A stretch of 64,000 nucleotides of DNA from Flectonema sp. DT1601 (lineage: Eukaryota; Euglenozoa; Diplonemea; Diplonemida; Diplonemidae), in NCBI GenBank assembly GCA_964019425.1, contig OZ025780.1:514001-578000 (forward strand), in the 5' to 3' direction. The notes below the pieces were generated by a model. The model saw nothing but the letters and a program-made list of their open reading frames with translations, was not told the DNA's origin and did not search any database. How positions within the stretch are numbered: the stretch's first letter is position 1; every line of letters starts with the position of its first letter. Both the position numbers and the translations under genes were made by a program. Of the stretch, positions 38,401 to 46,005 are shown piece after piece.

Positions 38401-41400
38401 CTGTCGAGCGTTCCCATGTGTATCAGGCATGCCGCCGCCCCCAGCTTCTCCATCTCCGCGTTCCAGACGCTCGATACCAGTAGGAGCAGCTTGCGCTGTG
38501 CCTGCCCCCCTGTTACTCGCGTCCGGAGGACACACTCCGCCTCTTCCCTGGACGTGTACCCCGCGGTGTCCTCCTCCGACGGCGGTGCCTCGCGTACCTC
38601 CATCCGGTCCTTGTTCGCCACCGGAATCCATCTCACCGGCACCCCGACGTCCTCTTGGGTCGATCCCTCCACCCTCGAGTAGACCACTACTACTGGTTTC
38701 GTCCCGTGGATCTCCTCTGTCGACACTTGGCTTATTGCCTTGTCGTCTTGCTTCTGCCAGCCTACTCCGTCCCACGTGTATGACACGTAATGCCCCGCGT
38801 TGTCACTCCCGAGGTGTGCGATCGCTCCCGTTTGCTGGTACGTCATCACCCTCTCCCCGACCTGCACCTGGAAGCGCTCTTCCCATCCCAAGGACCCTTG
38901 CGTGTCCTGCTTGTCTCTCTGGAAGATCAAGGAGCTTGGGAGCGAGGCGAAACTCTCTTCCAGCGTGGCCTCATTGCTGCCGCACAGCTTCTCGCAGGAC
39001 CGCTCGACTCTCTCCTTCGTCGGCTGAAGCCTCACTTGTGGTGTACGGCCACACAGTGGGATCAGCGTCAACTCATCCGTCGATCCGGAGGCGTCCGCAC
39101 ATCCCGTGCAGACCAGCTGTTTCAGCTGTACTGCCGAGAACAACGGTTCGCACACCTCTTTCTTCTCCTCCAACAGGGCGTCTACTATGGACGTCAGGGT
39201 TCCTACTACCTCCCCCTGCCGCCTGTCTTGTAGCGGGTCGAACATCTCGGACAGCTTCTCCAGGCACTCCCCACTCCCTTTGACCACTCCACTCAGGAGG
39301 CCCGACATCCCCACTTCCTCCTTCCCCGTCAGCACTTGTGTCAGTGCCGTGCCCTTCAGCAGGCACTGTACGGACGCGTTGAGGTAGCAGGAGTTCCCGA
39401 TGTTCGGCAAACCTCTCATCGTCGGGGGCGGTCCTGCCGACTGTCGCATTACTTCCGGCTGCTGGATCTCTTCCGTTTCCGCTCTCGGTCTTGGTTCTCT
39501 CTCTTGTGATGTCGGCTTCTCCGTCATCTCGGGCGGCGGTTTCGTCCTTGGCAATGGGTTCACTGAGTCCATCGCCACCGACGCCTCCCTCGCTCTCAGT
39601 GCTTCCGCCGTCGCCACTACCACCGATGTCGAGATCCTCCTCGCCATCTCCCCCGCGATCTCCCGGTGTGGCACCGTCGAGTTCGTTGCGCAGATCTGCA
39701 CCAACTTCTTCAGGGTCCCCACTGCTTCCCGTCCCATCCCTCCGTACGCTTCCAGCGCAATTGTCGAGAAATTAATCCCGTGTTTCGTGCACTGCTCCGC
39801 GTACTTGTTCCCTTTCAGGGACTCTGCTTCTCTCGCGGCTTGCCCCGGGGTTTTATACAATTTAATTTTCCCCGGGTTTACCACTGTGATGTCGAAGGCT
39901 CTGCCTCTCCCCTCCCTCAGCCCCTCTTGGCAGTACCAGTCCCCCGGTCTCTGCTTGTTGGGTCCCAGTAGGTGGCTGGGTTCTCTCAGCAGCGGCAATC
40001 CCGCCTGCTTAAAGATGGAGATGAACTCCTCCTTCACCCTCTCGTGTCGCTGGTGCACGTGGCCGTTTTTGATACAGATTGAGGCATGGTATCCCTGCCT
40101 ATCCTGTGGGCCTGAGCATATCCTGCATACTGCCCCTTCCGCGAACAGCGCTGCGCCCAATCGCATCCCACATGCGATCCTGAACGTCTCTGGGTCCATC
40201 GCGCACTCTTCATCTGCTTGTTGCAGCCATGCGCTCGCCTTATCCATGCGCAGGGAGAGCAGCCTCCCTTTATCGCGCGGGTCATTCGCCCCCGCCAGCA
40301 GGCAGTCTCTCTTGACCTGGTCCAGTTTCGCCGAGGACAGCCTCTGGGGGTTCGGCCCCGGCCCGTCTTCTTCTATCCTTAGCTCCTCCGGGAGGGCGAG
40401 GTTCAACCCCTTCTTCAGTGCTGGCATCAGCACCCCCTTGAACCCCTCCCACAGTGACTTGCTCACCCCTTGGACTAATTCCAGGGATCCCAATAGTGCT
40501 GCTCCCCTGTGCTCTGCACATGACCGCAGCCCCAATCCCCCCATCCGGGTCGGCAGTTGTGCTTGCATCCACTTTGGCCCCTCCAGTGTCAGGCCCAACA
40601 CTCGGCTCGCCGTGGACCTCATCAGCTCGTCCACCTTCCGCATCGAGGTGTCCATTTTCCCATGCGTGCAGCATCGCATCAGGTGGGTCACCTTGCAGAA
40701 GCCCATGCATTGCCTTAGGAGCACCATGGCCACCTGCCGGTCCTGCAGGTCTGCTAGCAGCTCCGCTTTCTTCTCCAGCTGCGCCACCTTCCTGTCGACG
40801 AACTCCTGGCAGTGTTCCTCCGTCCCGAACGGTGCCCCCAGGAAGTCCCCGTTGTACAGTGGGGGTCTCATCCCTTCCAACCCCCACCCCAAGGGCAGGG
40901 TGTTCTGGGCTGAGTCGAGCACGTGCGTCTGGCACTTGTCCGGCCTCAGCGTCAGCCCCAGCTCCGCCGTCTCCTTCTGCAGGATTTGGAGGGCCTTGTC
41001 TACCTGTTCCAGGGTGCCCGCCACCAGCCCATCGTCCAGGTAGAAGCACGCCAACTCCGGCTTCGCCTCCAACACCTTCTGCAGCGCCGGCTTGATTGCC
41101 AACGAGAACAGCAAGGGACCCAACGGATCCCCCTGCTGAGCGCCCTCCTCCGAGCTCAGCCTCTCGTCCCCAAACAGCAACCACGTCGGCGCTCCGTAAC
41201 ACCAGCTGACCCAGCTCTCCAGCAGGGTATCCCTCGTCGAATCCAGGAACGCCCCCCTCTTCACGCAGTTGAAGGCGTTCGAGAAGTCTATCTTCACGAA
41301 CACTTTCTGTGACGAGAGCGCGTGCTCCGCGCGGAACTCATGCAGGGTGTGCACCGCCGCCTCCACTCCCCCCGACACCGCTACTCCCAGCTGTCTCACT

Positions 41401-43976
41401 TCTAGCAACGAGCTCCTCGCCTGGGACCTGTATGCCCCGCACAGGATCTTCGCCACCAGCCGCCTCCATGTTTCCCCCACCGCGACTGGCCGGTGCTCCC
41501 CCGGCTTCCCTTCTTTCTCCAGCGCCGTCAGGTTCGCCCCCGCCAGCAGCGGCGCTACTTCCCGCGGCGCCCTCCCGTTCGCCAGAATCCTCACCACCTC
41601 CGTGATCGAGGCTACCAGCCCCGGCACCTCACCCCGCTCCACCACGTCCTTCAGGTGTTGCGGCGCGAGGCCCGAAGGCCCTCCACTCGACCCCCTGTGG
41701 AAGGAGCGTAGGCATGCTAGCAGCTCCACCTCTGCTATCTGCACCTCCTGCCCTGCCGTGGCCGATGGGGGTCCGCTCGCCCTCGGGTGTAGGGTGCGCA
41801 TCTGCTCCAGCACCTTCTCGGTTCGTTCTGCTGGCGGCGGCGCGTCTAGGGCCGAGATCGCCTGTGACAGGCAACCCTCCCTCGCTAGCGACGTGGCCCT
41901 GTCGTTCCTTCCTTTTTGCCCCGCCTCTTTCACTGCTGGCCTTCCCGTCGCCTTGCGGGGGGCCGCCGCTTTCCACAGTCCCTCAAATTCCCCCCGAATC
42001 CATGCTTGCAGGTCGTCGACCGCCCCTGTCAGCTCGCTGGTCGACAACCTCCTACCCCCCCTCCGTATCCTCCGCAGTGTACAAGTCGGGAGCATCAAGA
42101 GCAGCTTCCATGCCCACTCATCGTTCCGCTCCACGACTAGGTCGAGCGACAGCTTGAGTGCTCGCCCCAGATGATGCAACAGGGACACCGGCAGCTTCTT
42201 CGCTATCGGCCTCCTCCTGCTGGCTATTTCCTCCAAAGAGGGGAAGCTCTGGCTCTCCAGCACCCGCTTCCGGAACGCCGTGTACACGTCCCCCAGTTGG
42301 ACCTTCTGCAGTTTCTCACTGCACCCCGGATGCATCGGCTGGTCCTGCCCGATGATCCCACAGCACACCGGACATTCCCGGAGGCCTAGCCTCGCCAACT
42401 GTCCATGCGTCAGCGGGTTGCCACTGAATGCGTGCTCGTCCACGTGTCTTAGGAGCTCCGCCCACTCCTCGAAGCCTCCCTTGTGTTTCGGGCACTCCGC
42501 TTGGGGGCACTCGTGCAGCTGGGCCTGTCGGGAGGCTGTCTGCAGCACTGCCGGCTCGCCTCCTGCTGCTTGCGACAGCGGGCCTGGCGACACTAACTCC
42601 AACCTCCGGGCGCTCTGTAGCAGCCGCGCGACGCAGTCCTCGGATGCCTCCACTGGGTCGTAGTGACACCCGTTCTGCAGGGTCAAGACCAGCGTCTGCT
42701 TCGGGTCCGATGGCCCTTCCACCACCAGCGTTTCCGTCCTCACCACGACGACGAAGCGGCACTGTAGGTCCTCTGCCATGACCTGTAGGGCCAACGCATC
42801 GCCCCAGCATCCATCTTCTTCTAACGCCCTCGCATATACTCCGAATGCGTTCGCGTCCTGGAAGAAGACCTCGAACCTTTCCCTGTTCTTGGTCAGGTAC
42901 CCTGCCGTTCTCCTGCGGAGCTCTCCATGTCTGCCCTTCCACCCCTCTGGCGTCTCTAGGAGTTGGCACACACTCCTGAACAGGCAATTCCCATCCCCAA
43001 TCACCCGAAATACTTTTGCTCCCTCGCACTTCAGGCTTGCCAGTTCCGGCGCGGGTCCCGTCGCTACCCCCAGCCGTCCCTTGAGGTCCAACATCTCCCG
43101 ACACCTCACTGTCTGGTGCACCAATCCGGTACTCAGCTCCCCGCAGGCCTTGCAGATCTGCTTTCCGAGTCTGTCGGAAGCCATCTGGGCCGTTACCTCC
43201 CCCGGTACCACTCCCTTCAGGTGTTGTTTGAAGTGGTACTCTAGGTCACCCCTCACCCAGACGCTGCACCCCACCACCGGGCACTTCGTCCTCTCCTTGC
43301 TTTGCCCTCCTCCTGCCAGGTCTGACGGCCTCGCATACCATGGTCTGGGCTCCGCCTTGTGCCCTCCTGGCTTTGTCCAGTCCCTTTCGGGCCCTGCCCG
43401 TCGCTTCTTCGGTGTCTCCGCCTTGTTCTTCCTTGGCCTCTCTGTCTCCGCGCGGAATCTCTCTCGCCTGGCGTGGAACTTCTCCAACTCTCCCGCCCAC
43501 CGCTCCCACCTCTCCTGCCGTTCCTTCAGCAGCTTCCTCCTCCTCCTTTCCAGCCGCCTTGCCGCCTTGGACGCCACTTTCGGGGACGCCCTCTTCAGGA
43601 GCTCCCTTCCTCCCTTGTCTGGAGGTGGCTTTGGGTGGTCTCGCCTCACCCGGTTCCCGGCCGTTTCCGTTCCCCTCCGCGGGACCCACACCCCCTCTCG
43701 TCCATGTTGGAAAGCGCGTCCGCTTGCCGTATTGTTGGGGCTGTTTGAGCTGTTGGGGGTTACAAATGGGTGCGGGGGGATCGGGCGTGTTACGCGTCGG
43801 CTGATGCGCGATGAAAACAGTGGGCCTTTGTCCAGCGTTGTGAATAGAGGGGTGTGCCATCCGCCTGGCACTGGGGCTAACCTCTGCTTACCCACTCCGG
43901 ACGTCTGTTGCGCCCTCGTTCCACTTAGTAGTGCCCACAGCAGCACGTACCCACACAGTAACATTGTTTTCTCCAT
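35454..43976 (-). CDS. LINE polyprotein: zinc fingers, OTU, RT, restriction-like endonuclease, USP, RNase H-like
   Basis: 2,840 residues from the first in-frame ATG. In order: hydrophobic signal-like segment 4-22 (MLLCGYVLLWALLSGTRA); Arg/Lys-rich region; C2H2 finger 232-254; second Cys/His cluster from 275; OTU protease with DGNC (Cys331) and His438; finger from 490 (CPQAEC) and CPVCC from 535; reverse transcriptase with Asp897 (IDFSNAF), QQGDPLGPLL and YLDD 979-982; CCHC 1284-1301; PD-(D/E)XK-type nuclease around RPGDW (Asp1346) and FDITVVN (Asp1362); USP with NIGNSCYLN (Cys1530) and GHYVSY (His1729); RNase H-like region 1826-1950; two RNase H1-type hybrid-binding domains about 2052-2095 and 2116-2165; second RNase H-like region about 2175-2300; acidic then basic tail. 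RT plus CCHC plus this endonuclease places it with the R2/CRE/NeSL-like LINEs. Both RNase H-like regions lack the usual Asp/Glu set. Roles of the proteases are inferred only. Confidence 0.92.
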   Translation of the reverse strand: MEKTMLLCGYVLLWALLSGTRAQQTSGVGKQRLAPVPGGWHTPLFTTLDKGPLFSSRISRRVTRPIPPHPFVTPNSSNSPNNTASGRAFQHGREGVWVPRRGTETAGNRVRRDHPKPPPDKGGRELLKRASPKVASKAARRLERRRRKLLKERQERWERWAGELEKFHARRERFRAETERPRKNKAETPKKRRAGPERDWTKPGGHKAEPRPWYARPSDLAGGGQSKERTKCPVVGCSVWVRGDLEYHFKQHLKGVVPGEVTAQMASDRLGKQICKACGELSTGLVHQTVRCREMLDLKGRLGVATGPAPELASLKCEGAKVFRVIGDGNCLFRSVCQLLETPEGWKGRHGELRRRTAGYLTKNRERFEVFFQDANAFGVYARALEEDGCWGDALALQVMAEDLQCRFVVVVRTETLVVEGPSDPKQTLVLTLQNGCHYDPVEASEDCVARLLQSARRLELVSPGPLSQAAGGEPAVLQTASRQAQLHECPQAECPKHKGGFEEWAELLRHVDEHAFSGNPLTHGQLARLGLRECPVCCGIIGQDQPMHPGCSEKLQKVQLGDVYTAFRKRVLESQSFPSLEEIASRRRPIAKKLPVSLLHHLGRALKLSLDLVVERNDEWAWKLLLMLPTCTLRRIRRGGRRLSTSELTGAVDDLQAWIRGEFEGLWKAAAPRKATGRPAVKEAGQKGRNDRATSLAREGCLSQAISALDAPPPAERTEKVLEQMRTLHPRASGPPSATAGQEVQIAEVELLACLRSFHRGSSGGPSGLAPQHLKDVVERGEVPGLVASITEVVRILANGRAPREVAPLLAGANLTALEKEGKPGEHRPVAVGETWRRLVAKILCGAYRSQARSSLLEVRQLGVAVSGGVEAAVHTLHEFRAEHALSSQKVFVKIDFSNAFNCVKRGAFLDSTRDTLLESWVSWCYGAPTWLLFGDERLSSEEGAQQGDPLGPLLFSLAIKPALQKVLEAKPELACFYLDDGLVAGTLEQVDKALQILQKETAELGLTLRPDKCQTHVLDSAQNTLPLGWGLEGMRPPLYNGDFLGAPFGTEEHCQEFVDRKVAQLEKKAELLADLQDRQVAMVLLRQCMGFCKVTHLMRCCTHGKMDTSMRKVDELMRSTASRVLGLTLEGPKWMQAQLPTRMGGLGLRSCAEHRGAALLGSLELVQGVSKSLWEGFKGVLMPALKKGLNLALPEELRIEEDGPGPNPQRLSSAKLDQVKRDCLLAGANDPRDKGRLLSLRMDKASAWLQQADEECAMDPETFRIACGMRLGAALFAEGAVCRICSGPQDRQGYHASICIKNGHVHQRHERVKEEFISIFKQAGLPLLREPSHLLGPNKQRPGDWYCQEGLREGRGRAFDITVVNPGKIKLYKTPGQAAREAESLKGNKYAEQCTKHGINFSTIALEAYGGMGREAVGTLKKLVQICATNSTVPHREIAGEMARRISTSVVVATAEALRAREASVAMDSVNPLPRTKPPPEMTEKPTSQEREPRPRAETEEIQQPEVMRQSAGPPPTMRGLPNIGNSCYLNASVQCLLKGTALTQVLTGKEEVGMSGLLSGVVKGSGECLEKLSEMFDPLQDRRQGEVVGTLTSIVDALLEEKKEVCEPLFSAVQLKQLVCTGCADASGSTDELTLIPLCGRTPQVRLQPTKERVERSCEKLCGSNEATLEESFASLPSSLIFQRDKQDTQGSLGWEERFQVQVGERVMTYQQTGAIAHLGSDNAGHYVSYTWDGVGWQKQDDKAISQVSTEEIHGTKPVVVVYSRVEGSTQEDVGVPVRWIPVANKDRMEVREAPPSEEDTAGYTSREEAECVLRTRVTGGQAQRKLLLLVSSVWNAEMEKLGAAACLIHMGTLDRRFTWSGCLPTWDEATAEYVAALLGLNAIRERSQLLGGETQIEVVTPQQGWGVEQQEALKLVALPSVIEHQVTESSRGVENLALWEAESAAWDEPVELSEDGLDYLVIELEMNLGLSQLRGKAAEPDESQSLPGGSTASGEDRPRAEAPAQVEARTTDAQGAEAVGLRDEPAQEVGQPEEKEPPSPDPPSKEEKLYAVAVGWKPGVYASWEEAKAQTEGCPNATHQSFSSRKEADRFVERWQPETREPTRATEGVSPRKWYAVARGRAVGLFQCWNEANSMVSGYAAARHKSFASKGEAEGYLRTHLLGEVVGEVGTRYTLVYACEEDPVTGRLGAAASWLDTHRFEVLGTWSAGLPAGDTHWGRYFAALVGLVAAKACGGLVPAEASLLLRGSTTHWSTDQREVLEEAELMGRRTTLVEMPERMRTHATEEAEKAAKEGSTSVTEAVMKVFTEGAKNCLGHGTQTGPFTMRWEGRQLRLEPQYTEEGTGSSGGRESVEGEDARVEGRDEQSPVPTPKGAVQRVEAGVLELSSEGSEGDDDRSSSPATGQDEGNGSMSGGSLGSPGTSDMEAEEQTDERDQSVDPSAAETSGENHHLAEDLQAEKGDELDETSHHSGEPPSSDGMDGVEGLEDLEDSQSEMEVDGENVTEGSVVQYVEETSEDVVQVAESDTEEEGSSDSQMTMTVDEQEWEEGAAPEGNAGQMAWMLGLHPEGGNAETRREGQSEPLSKLVNSGETKPMAERSSLGAKMGPRAVGSDGSGEDAERSPGTVSTPSTRGRTKYRKGMEEEREECVSPKTNTGRGRTRGRKAKTGAKGAGKEDPSPQVLQAEMGESTPSSGERQARRRYRKGEERERIEVLSPDPSRKAKRKRRKQKEPEPVEGTTREQAPRSYNRKPTLRRVGKGDTPDTMGYAHGPPGSLTSFTDAGVRPEPAERDGQGVAGVELVTRSSSQSEKSTQGEMREREGDPTRRVLDFSSKGGRR

Positions 43977-43979
43977 TCT

Positions 43980-44016
<37 letters not shown>

Positions 44017-44127
44017 ACTCTTCCTTTTCCGTTCCCTTCGCTGTGGATGATTTGTGTATGGAACCCGAAAAAAGACAATCGACTTACCTGCTCTTCTCCT
44101 TGTTAGCCCTGTACGTGTGTGTGGAGT

Positions 44128-44182
<55 letters not shown>

Positions 44183-44334
44183 CCGGCTCGCGTATCCTCC
44201 GCTTTCCGAACTCTTCTGTCTATGCGGTCACCCCCGTACAGTTCCGACGCAGAATGGTAGTCACCACCACAGGCACCAAACAAAGCTAGTGAGAGAGTTC
44301 TTCCTTCTCCTCTCCCGCAGGCTGATTCGTAAAG

Positions 44335-44660
44335 TTTTGTCTTAAAAGAGAGTTTTAACAAGAACAAAAAAAGGATATGCTCTGTTTGCAGGTCTTAAAA
44401 GCAAAGTTTAAACGAGAACAAGAAAAGATATGTTCTTCTCGCGCGCTGACTAGCGGAAGACCGTGTATCAAAGCAGAGTTTAAACAAGAACAAAAAAAAA
44501 AAAAAAGGATTTGTTCTTTTCGCTGTCTTAAGCGGTGTTTAAACGAGAACAAGAAAAGATATGTTCTGTTCGTGCGATGTTTTGCGGAAGACCGTGTCTC
44601 AGTGTAGTCTTAACGAAGAACAAAAGAAAATATTTGTTCTGTTTGCGCGTTCACCAGCGG
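44335..44660 (-). repeat. Tandem monomers upstream of the LINE frame
   Basis: About five related copies of a module containing GTTTAAACGAGAACAAGAAA and ATATGTTCT recur, alternating short (about 53 bp) and long (about 80 bp) versions. The long ones share GCGGAAGACCGTGT. Each core has a GAACA...TGTTC inverted repeat. Position and repetition resemble the promoter monomers at the 5' ends of some LINE families; promoter function is inferred. Confidence 0.6.
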
Positions 44661-44887
44661 TCCAGTCTCCAGAAAAGATGAGAAGGACGTATGAGCTGGA
44701 GGAATAATTAACTTTTGACAAAAGCAAAGTACTCTCGAAGACAACTCGAATCAGAATGCAGGTGGGGAAAATTTCAACTCCCTCTTCAGCAGAGCAAGGT
44801 TTCCACAGCAACAACAATTATCCGCGCCTTCAATGTCCGTTTGTGACTGCTGGCCGACTCAAAGCGTTCGTAGACCGAAGATAGATG

Positions 44888-44918
<31 letters not shown>

Positions 44919-45002
44919 TCCTACCCCGCCGATGTACTAGAGCTTACTGAAGGACCCGCGTTTATCTCCTCCTCTGCAAGTATGCCTATGCAAAATCTAA
45001 TT

Positions 45003-45034
<32 letters not shown>

Positions 45035-45154
45035 CCTCTTTCTTCCTTAGTATTTTCTAAATAAACAACGACAAGTAATACCAAATTCTTCTAAATAAAT
45101 ATGACCTAATTAATATATATAATAAACAATAAATAAAAATTTTTTTCAACAATA
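44661..45154. other. T-run-rich sequence upstream of the LINE
   Basis: T-runs of about 30 lie at 44891-44920 and 45004-45034, each possibly the A-tail of a small minus-strand retroposed piece. The sequence between them (44921-45003) is short and unassigned. No gene is seen. Confidence 0.45.
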
Positions 45155-45270
45155 TACTTTGGCGCAGTGGTTTTTGTCACCGTCTGTCTTCTGGTCCACC
45201 TGGGTTCAATACCCTGTGGGGGTCGGGGGGCGACGGGGGCGACTTCTGCGACTTAAAAGACTTTAAAGCG
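45155..45270 (+). repeat. tRNA-derived SINE-like module
   Basis: TGGCGCAGTGG (45160-45170) fits a pol III A box and GGTTCAATACC (45203-45213) fits a B box, spaced as in a tRNA. The T-arm CTGGG/CCCTG pairs at four of five positions. No tRNA acceptor stem or clear anticodon arm forms, so this is a tRNA-derived head and not a working tRNA. It directly precedes the direct-repeat pair at 45276. Confidence 0.5.
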
Positions 45271-45275
45271 CTAAG

Positions 45276-45928
45276 CGCTTCGCTACACGAACACGAGTGT
45301 GTCACGTGGCTGCCGCCGATTTCTTCTTTTGTTGGGGTGGGGGAGGGTGGATGGGGTGAGCGTGGGGAAGGGTGGTCGGGTTGTGGGATCCGCTTGCGTG
45401 GAAAAATTCCTAGCTGCGCTTTCCTACTCGCTGACGGGGATGGGGCGAGGGAGGGAAAAAACTGTGAAGAAGATGTTTTAATTTAACAATAACAAAAATG
45501 TACTCTAATGTAGACAGATAAATGTAACAAAATAACAGATAGTAACAGAATATACAGACAGATAAACAGACAGATAAACAAACAAATAAATAAGCAAATA
45601 AACAACAATCTAAGAGAGGAATGAAATTAAGAGGAAGTAATTAACAAAAGTAAACAAATAAATAAGGAAGAAGAAGGTCAGTCACATACACCGTCTCTTC
45701 TACGTCGTCGTCGTCGTCGTCTTCGAAGTCGCCGAAACGCTTCGCTACACGAACACGAGTGTGTCACGTGGCTGCCGCCGATTTCTTCTTTTGTTGGGGT
45801 GGGGGAGGGTGGATGGGGTGAGCGTGGGGAAGGGTGGTCGGGTTGTGGGATCCGCTTGCGTGGAAAAATTCCTAGCTGCGCTTTCCTACTCGCTGACGGG
45901 GATGGGGCGAGGGAGGGAAAAAACAATA
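45276..45928. repeat. Pair of 190-bp direct repeats around 270 bp
   Basis: 45276-45466 and 45738-45928 are the same sequence (GCTACACGAACACGAGTGTG to AGGGAGGGAAAAAA), 462 bp apart. The middle is A-rich with GACAGATAAA repeats and a (GTC)n tract at 45703-45721. G-rich stretches inside each repeat could form quadruplexes. There is no reading frame. It could be a local tandem duplication or a miniature element with terminal direct repeats. Confidence 0.8.
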
Positions 45929-46005
45929 AAGTACAGAAACTGTAGCTTTAGAATCGTTGGTCAGGGCCCCAGTAACTTAAAAAAAAAAAAAAATGGTTTT
46001 TTTTA

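Larger units (their letters stand above)
34651..44660 (-). mobile_element. Apparently full-length non-LTR retrotransposon with OTU and USP domains
   Basis: The element reads on the minus strand: a 5' region of tandem monomers (about 44335-44660), a leader, one long reading frame (43976 to 35454), a 3' UTR of about 740 nt and an A-tail of about 65 (34651-34716). The frame is uninterrupted. Together with the long A-tail and a close relative at 32162-32964, this suggests a recent insertion. It is GC-rich in an AT-rich region. A T-run of about 65 at 44130-44182 separates the monomers from the frame. The 5' end is placed by the limit of the monomers, not by a target duplication, which I could not identify. 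Confidence 0.88.

Noticed and set aside
43977-44078. Extension of the LINE frame upstream through a Lys run
   Set aside because: The extension has no ATG (it opens at TTG) and is translated from the A31 run. The first ATG at 43976 is preferred.
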